Source: Serripes groenlandicus (Eukaryota > Mollusca > Bivalvia > Cardiida > Cardiidae). From it: a stretch of 64,000 nucleotides of DNA. The notes beneath the pieces were generated by a model, which was given only the letters and a program-made list of their open reading frames with translations, was not told where the DNA came from and did not search any database. Location of the stretch: contig JASEVX010000008.1 in the NCBI GenBank assembly GCA_031761405.1, positions 68,199,418 through 68,263,417 of the forward strand, written 5' to 3'. The position numbers were made by a program, and so were the translations under genes. This document shows, in pieces, positions 61,275-64,000 of the stretch (position 1 is its first letter; every line of letters begins with the position of its first letter).

Positions 61275-61350
61275 CTTAACCGTCGAACTCACGACACCTG
61301 GATTGATAGCCCCCGTCTTTACCTACAGCGATATCGCAGCTCGACTGTTT
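61275..61350 (-). mobile_element. tRNA-derived SINE head
   Basis: The minus strand reads GTCGAGCTGCGATATCGCTG, TAGGTAAAGACGGGGGCTAT, CAATCCAGGTGTCGTGAG, TTCGACGG: a tRNA-like head with a B-box-like GAGTTCGACGG. It shares the GGGCTRTCAATCCA block with the SINE at 26.7 kb. Confidence 0.55.
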
Positions 61351-61664
61351 TTTAACACAACACTTTAAATACTAAAAATAAGTTAAGAATTTGTAATAAA
61401 TACGGCCTTTATTTTACATGTCAAAAAACTAAGATTTTTATCACAATCTTTGTACAATTAAAGAAAATAAAAGTGTTACAACTTAAACACACACAATAAT
61501 GCGGTGGCTGGGGTTAAACTGTTCACTGCAAGAAACACAAACAATGTCATTAGCTTTTTCTTTATATTCTATGGATGATTCGATAAGACCAGTTTGGGCT
61601 TATTACAACTCTCAAAGAATCCACCTCCAAATGTAATCTCCAATACTCAATGTCACACATATTT
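61351..61664. other. Unique AT-rich spacer
   Basis: About 310 bp between two tRNA-like sequences in opposite orientation; nothing else recognised. Confidence 0.4.
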
Positions 61665-61740
61665 ATAAGAGGTGTAGTGGTTAGAACGATCGTCTCGAGA
61701 GTCGTTGATCATTGTTCGAACCCCGATGTTGTCATACCTT
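61665..61740 (+). other. tRNA-like (SINE-type) sequence
   Basis: An A-box-like AGGTGTAGTGG (61670-61680) and a B-box TTGTTCGAACC (61712-61722) are 31 bp apart, the normal tRNA spacing. Acceptor and anticodon stems do not form convincingly, so a functional tRNA is unlikely. It lies about 30 bp before the 33-bp array. Confidence 0.5.
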
Positions 61741-61767
61741 TTAAACCGATAGCAGTTGCTTCCGTCC

Positions 61768-62575
61768 TTGACGCCCAGGGTAAATGAGATAGCTTTATGA
61801 CTGACGCCTGGGGTAAATAGGATAGCTTTATGACTGACGCCCAGGTTGAATAGAAAAGCTTTATGACTGACGCCTAGGGTAAATAGGATAGCTTTATGAT
61901 TGACGCCCAGGGTAAATAGAATAGCGTTATGACTGACGCCTAGGGTAAATAGGATAGCTTTATAACTAAGGGTAAATGGGATATCTTTATGACTGAGGCC
62001 AAGAGTAAATAGGATAGCTTTATGACTGACGCCTAGGGTAAATAGGATAGCTTTATATTGGGATTACTTTATGACTGACGCCTAGGGTAAATATGATAAC
62101 TTATGACTGACGCCTAGGGTAAATGGGATAACTTTATGACTGATGCCCAGGGTAAATAGGATAGCTTCATGACTAACGCCTAGGGTAAATAGGATAGCTT
62201 CATAACTAACGCCTAGGGTAAATAGGATAGTTTTATGACTGACGCCTAGGCTAAATAGGATAGCTTTATGACTGTGACGCCCAGAGTAAATGGGATAGCG
62301 TCATAACTGACGCCTAGGGTAAATAGGACAGCTTTATAACTGACGCCTAGGGTAAATAGAATAGCTTTATAACTAATGCCTAGGGTAAATAAGATAGCTT
62401 TATGACTGACGCCTAGGGTAAATAGGATAGCTTTATGACTGACGCCTAGGGTAAATAGGATAGCTTTATGACTGACGCCTAGGGTAAATAATATAGCTTT
62501 ATGACTGACGCCTAGGGTAAATAAGATAGCTGTATGACTGACGCCTAAAGTAAAGGGGATAGCTTCATGACTGAC
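61768..62575. repeat. 33-bp minisatellite, ~25 copies
   Basis: Units read ATGACTGACGCCTAGGGTAA then ATAGGATAGCTTT. Some units lack the GACTGACGCC part. The 33-bp unit is a multiple of three, so the minus strand shows a 133-codon artefactual frame with an 11-residue period (62246-62647). Confidence 0.95.
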
Positions 62576-62797
62576 ACTCAGACGGATACAGACACTATTT
62601 ACGTGGATATTATAAAAGAACCAAGTCAGGCATAAAACGGTCTTCATGGAGTGTTAACACTCCATTTATGTGCAAGCTGATCTTGAACTACAATTGAGGC
62701 AAATATTCGTAGGAAATAATTGAAGATTCTGGCAAGTCTGAAACAACACAATGTTATGCATATGATGTTCTTACAAACACTGAATTTTAACGTAAAA
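62576..62797. other. Short spacer
   Basis: About 220 bp without recognised features. Confidence 0.4.
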
Positions 62798-63983
62798 CGT
62801 CCGTAATGGGCTCGGTGATATATGTACGAAGTCGTTAGACGTCGGTAGAACGTCCGTAATGGGCTCGGTGATATCTGTACGAAGTCGTTAGAACGTCCGT
62901 AATGGGCTCAGTGATATCTGTACGAAGTCGTTAGACGTCGGTAGAACGTCCGTAATGGGCTCAGTGATATCTGTACGAAGTCGTTAGACGTCGGTAGAAC
63001 GTCCGTAATGGGCTCAGTGATATCTGTACGAAGTCGTTAGACGTCGGTAGAACGTCCGTAATGGGCTCAGTGATATCTGTACGAAGTCGTTAGACGTCGG
63101 TAGAACGTCCGTAATGGGCTCGTTGATATCTGTACGAAGTCGTTAGAACGTCCGTAATGGGCTCGGTGATATCTGTACGAAGTCGTTAGACGTCGGTAGA
63201 ACGTCCGTAATGGGCTCAGTGATATCTGTACGAAGTCGTTAGACGTCGGTAGAACGTCCGTAATGGGCTCGTTGATATCTGTACGAAGTCGTTAGAACGT
63301 CCGTAATGGGCTCAGTGATATCTGTACGAAGTCGTTAGACGTCGGTAGAACGTCCGTAATGGGCTCAGTGATATCTGTACGAAGTCGTTAGACGTCGGTA
63401 GAACGTCCGTAATGGGCTCAGTGATATCTGTACGAAGTCGTTAGACGTCGGTAGAACGTCCGTAATGGGCTCGTTGATATCTGTAGGAAGTCGTTAGACG
63501 TCGGTAGAACGTCCGTAATGGGCTCAGTGATATCTGTACGAAGTCGTTAGACGTCGGTAGAACGTCCGTAATGGGCTCAGTGATATATGTACGAAGTCGT
63601 TAGACGTAGGTAGAACGTCCGTAATGGGCTAAGTGATATATGTACGAAGTCGTTAGAACGTCCGTAATGGGCTCGTTGATATATGTACGAAGTCGTTAGA
63701 ACGTCCGTAATGGGCTCAGTAATATCTGTACGAAGTCGTTAGACGTCGGTAGAATGTCCGTAATGGGCTCGTTGATATCTGTACGAAGTTGTTAGACGTC
63801 GGTAGAATGTCCGTAATGGGCTCAGTGATATCTGTACGAAGTCGTTAGACGTCGGTAGAATGTCAGTAATGGGCTCAGTGATATCTGTACGAAGTCGTTA
63901 GACGTCGGTAGAATGTCCGTAATGGGCTCAGTGATATCTGTACGGAGTCGTTAGACGTCGGTAGAATGTCCGTAATGGGCTCG
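62798..63983. repeat. 53/43-bp minisatellite
   Basis: Units read ACGTCCGTAATGGGCTCAGT, GATATCTGTACGAAGTCGTT, AGACGTCGGTAGA. Shorter 43-bp units lack the 10 bp between two TAGA motifs. GCTCAGTG/GCTCGTTG/GCTCGGTG variants alternate. The array ends about 17 bp before the window edge. Confidence 0.96.
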
Positions 63984-64000
63984 TTACTGGAATTTGATTG

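Noticed and set aside
62246..62647. 133-codon minus-strand frame with an 11-residue repeat
   Set aside because: By-product of a 33-bp unit; it breaks wherever unit length changes.

Overview
This 64 kb window is eukaryotic, almost certainly animal, and most likely from a mollusc. No intact host protein-coding gene, bona fide tRNA gene or full rRNA gene can be supported. Roughly 45 of the 64 kb is tandem repeat (minisatellite) DNA in more than twenty arrays, with unit lengths of 22, 36, 23, 39, 40, 32, 50/35, 32, 46, 29, 25, 50, 34, 33 and 53 bp. The molluscan guess is an inference. It rests on SINE-like tRNA and 5S fragments, the 'GACCTAGTGACCTAG' tandem family at 18.6-19.5 kb, and the recurrent 'TCAAAGGGAAG' motif near 52.0-52.5 kb.

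Layout. 1-10,900: two related 22-bp families (A and B) alternating in blocks, interrupted at 3,715-5,085 by a non-array segment bounded by TA. 10,901-16,640: a mostly unique island. It holds a fold-back repeat, two inverted copies of a dispersed element (one split by a 700-bp insertion flanked by TTAA), a 36-bp array ending in a tRNA-like sequence, a 5S-rRNA-like fragment and another tRNA-like fragment. 16,641-22,430: arrays of 23, about 145, 39 and 40 bp. 22,497-24,776: a decayed non-LTR retrotransposon on the minus strand (endonuclease remnant plus reverse transcriptase). 24,777-27,790: mostly unique, with a small array carrying one inverted unit, a minus-strand tRNA-derived SINE and a TAC-rich microsatellite. 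27,790-34,790: a 7-kb 32-bp array. 34,791-36,814: unique sequence with a 200-N assembly gap. 36,815-42,577: a tRNA A-box-like array and a second, unrelated 32-bp array. 43,850-50,535: a 46-bp array interrupted by a decayed transposase fragment (48,328-49,322). 50,836-53,400: short repeat trains in inverted orientation flanking a 29-bp array and unique sequence. 53,401-63,983: arrays of 25, 50, 75, 34, 33 and 53 bp with SINE fragments between them.

The most interesting theme is how arrays arise and evolve. Three tandem repeats carry a tRNA-type Pol III A-box-like motif in each unit, and one merges at its end into a tRNA-like sequence. Many arrays contain internal duplications whose offsets are exact multiples of the unit length (39x22, 30x22, 12x32, 4x46, 47x25, 10x34). 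Two arrays have short unit variants explained by deletion between small direct repeats. Two arrays were broken by insertions. All open reading frames inside arrays look like by-products of unit lengths or a lack of stops, not genes.
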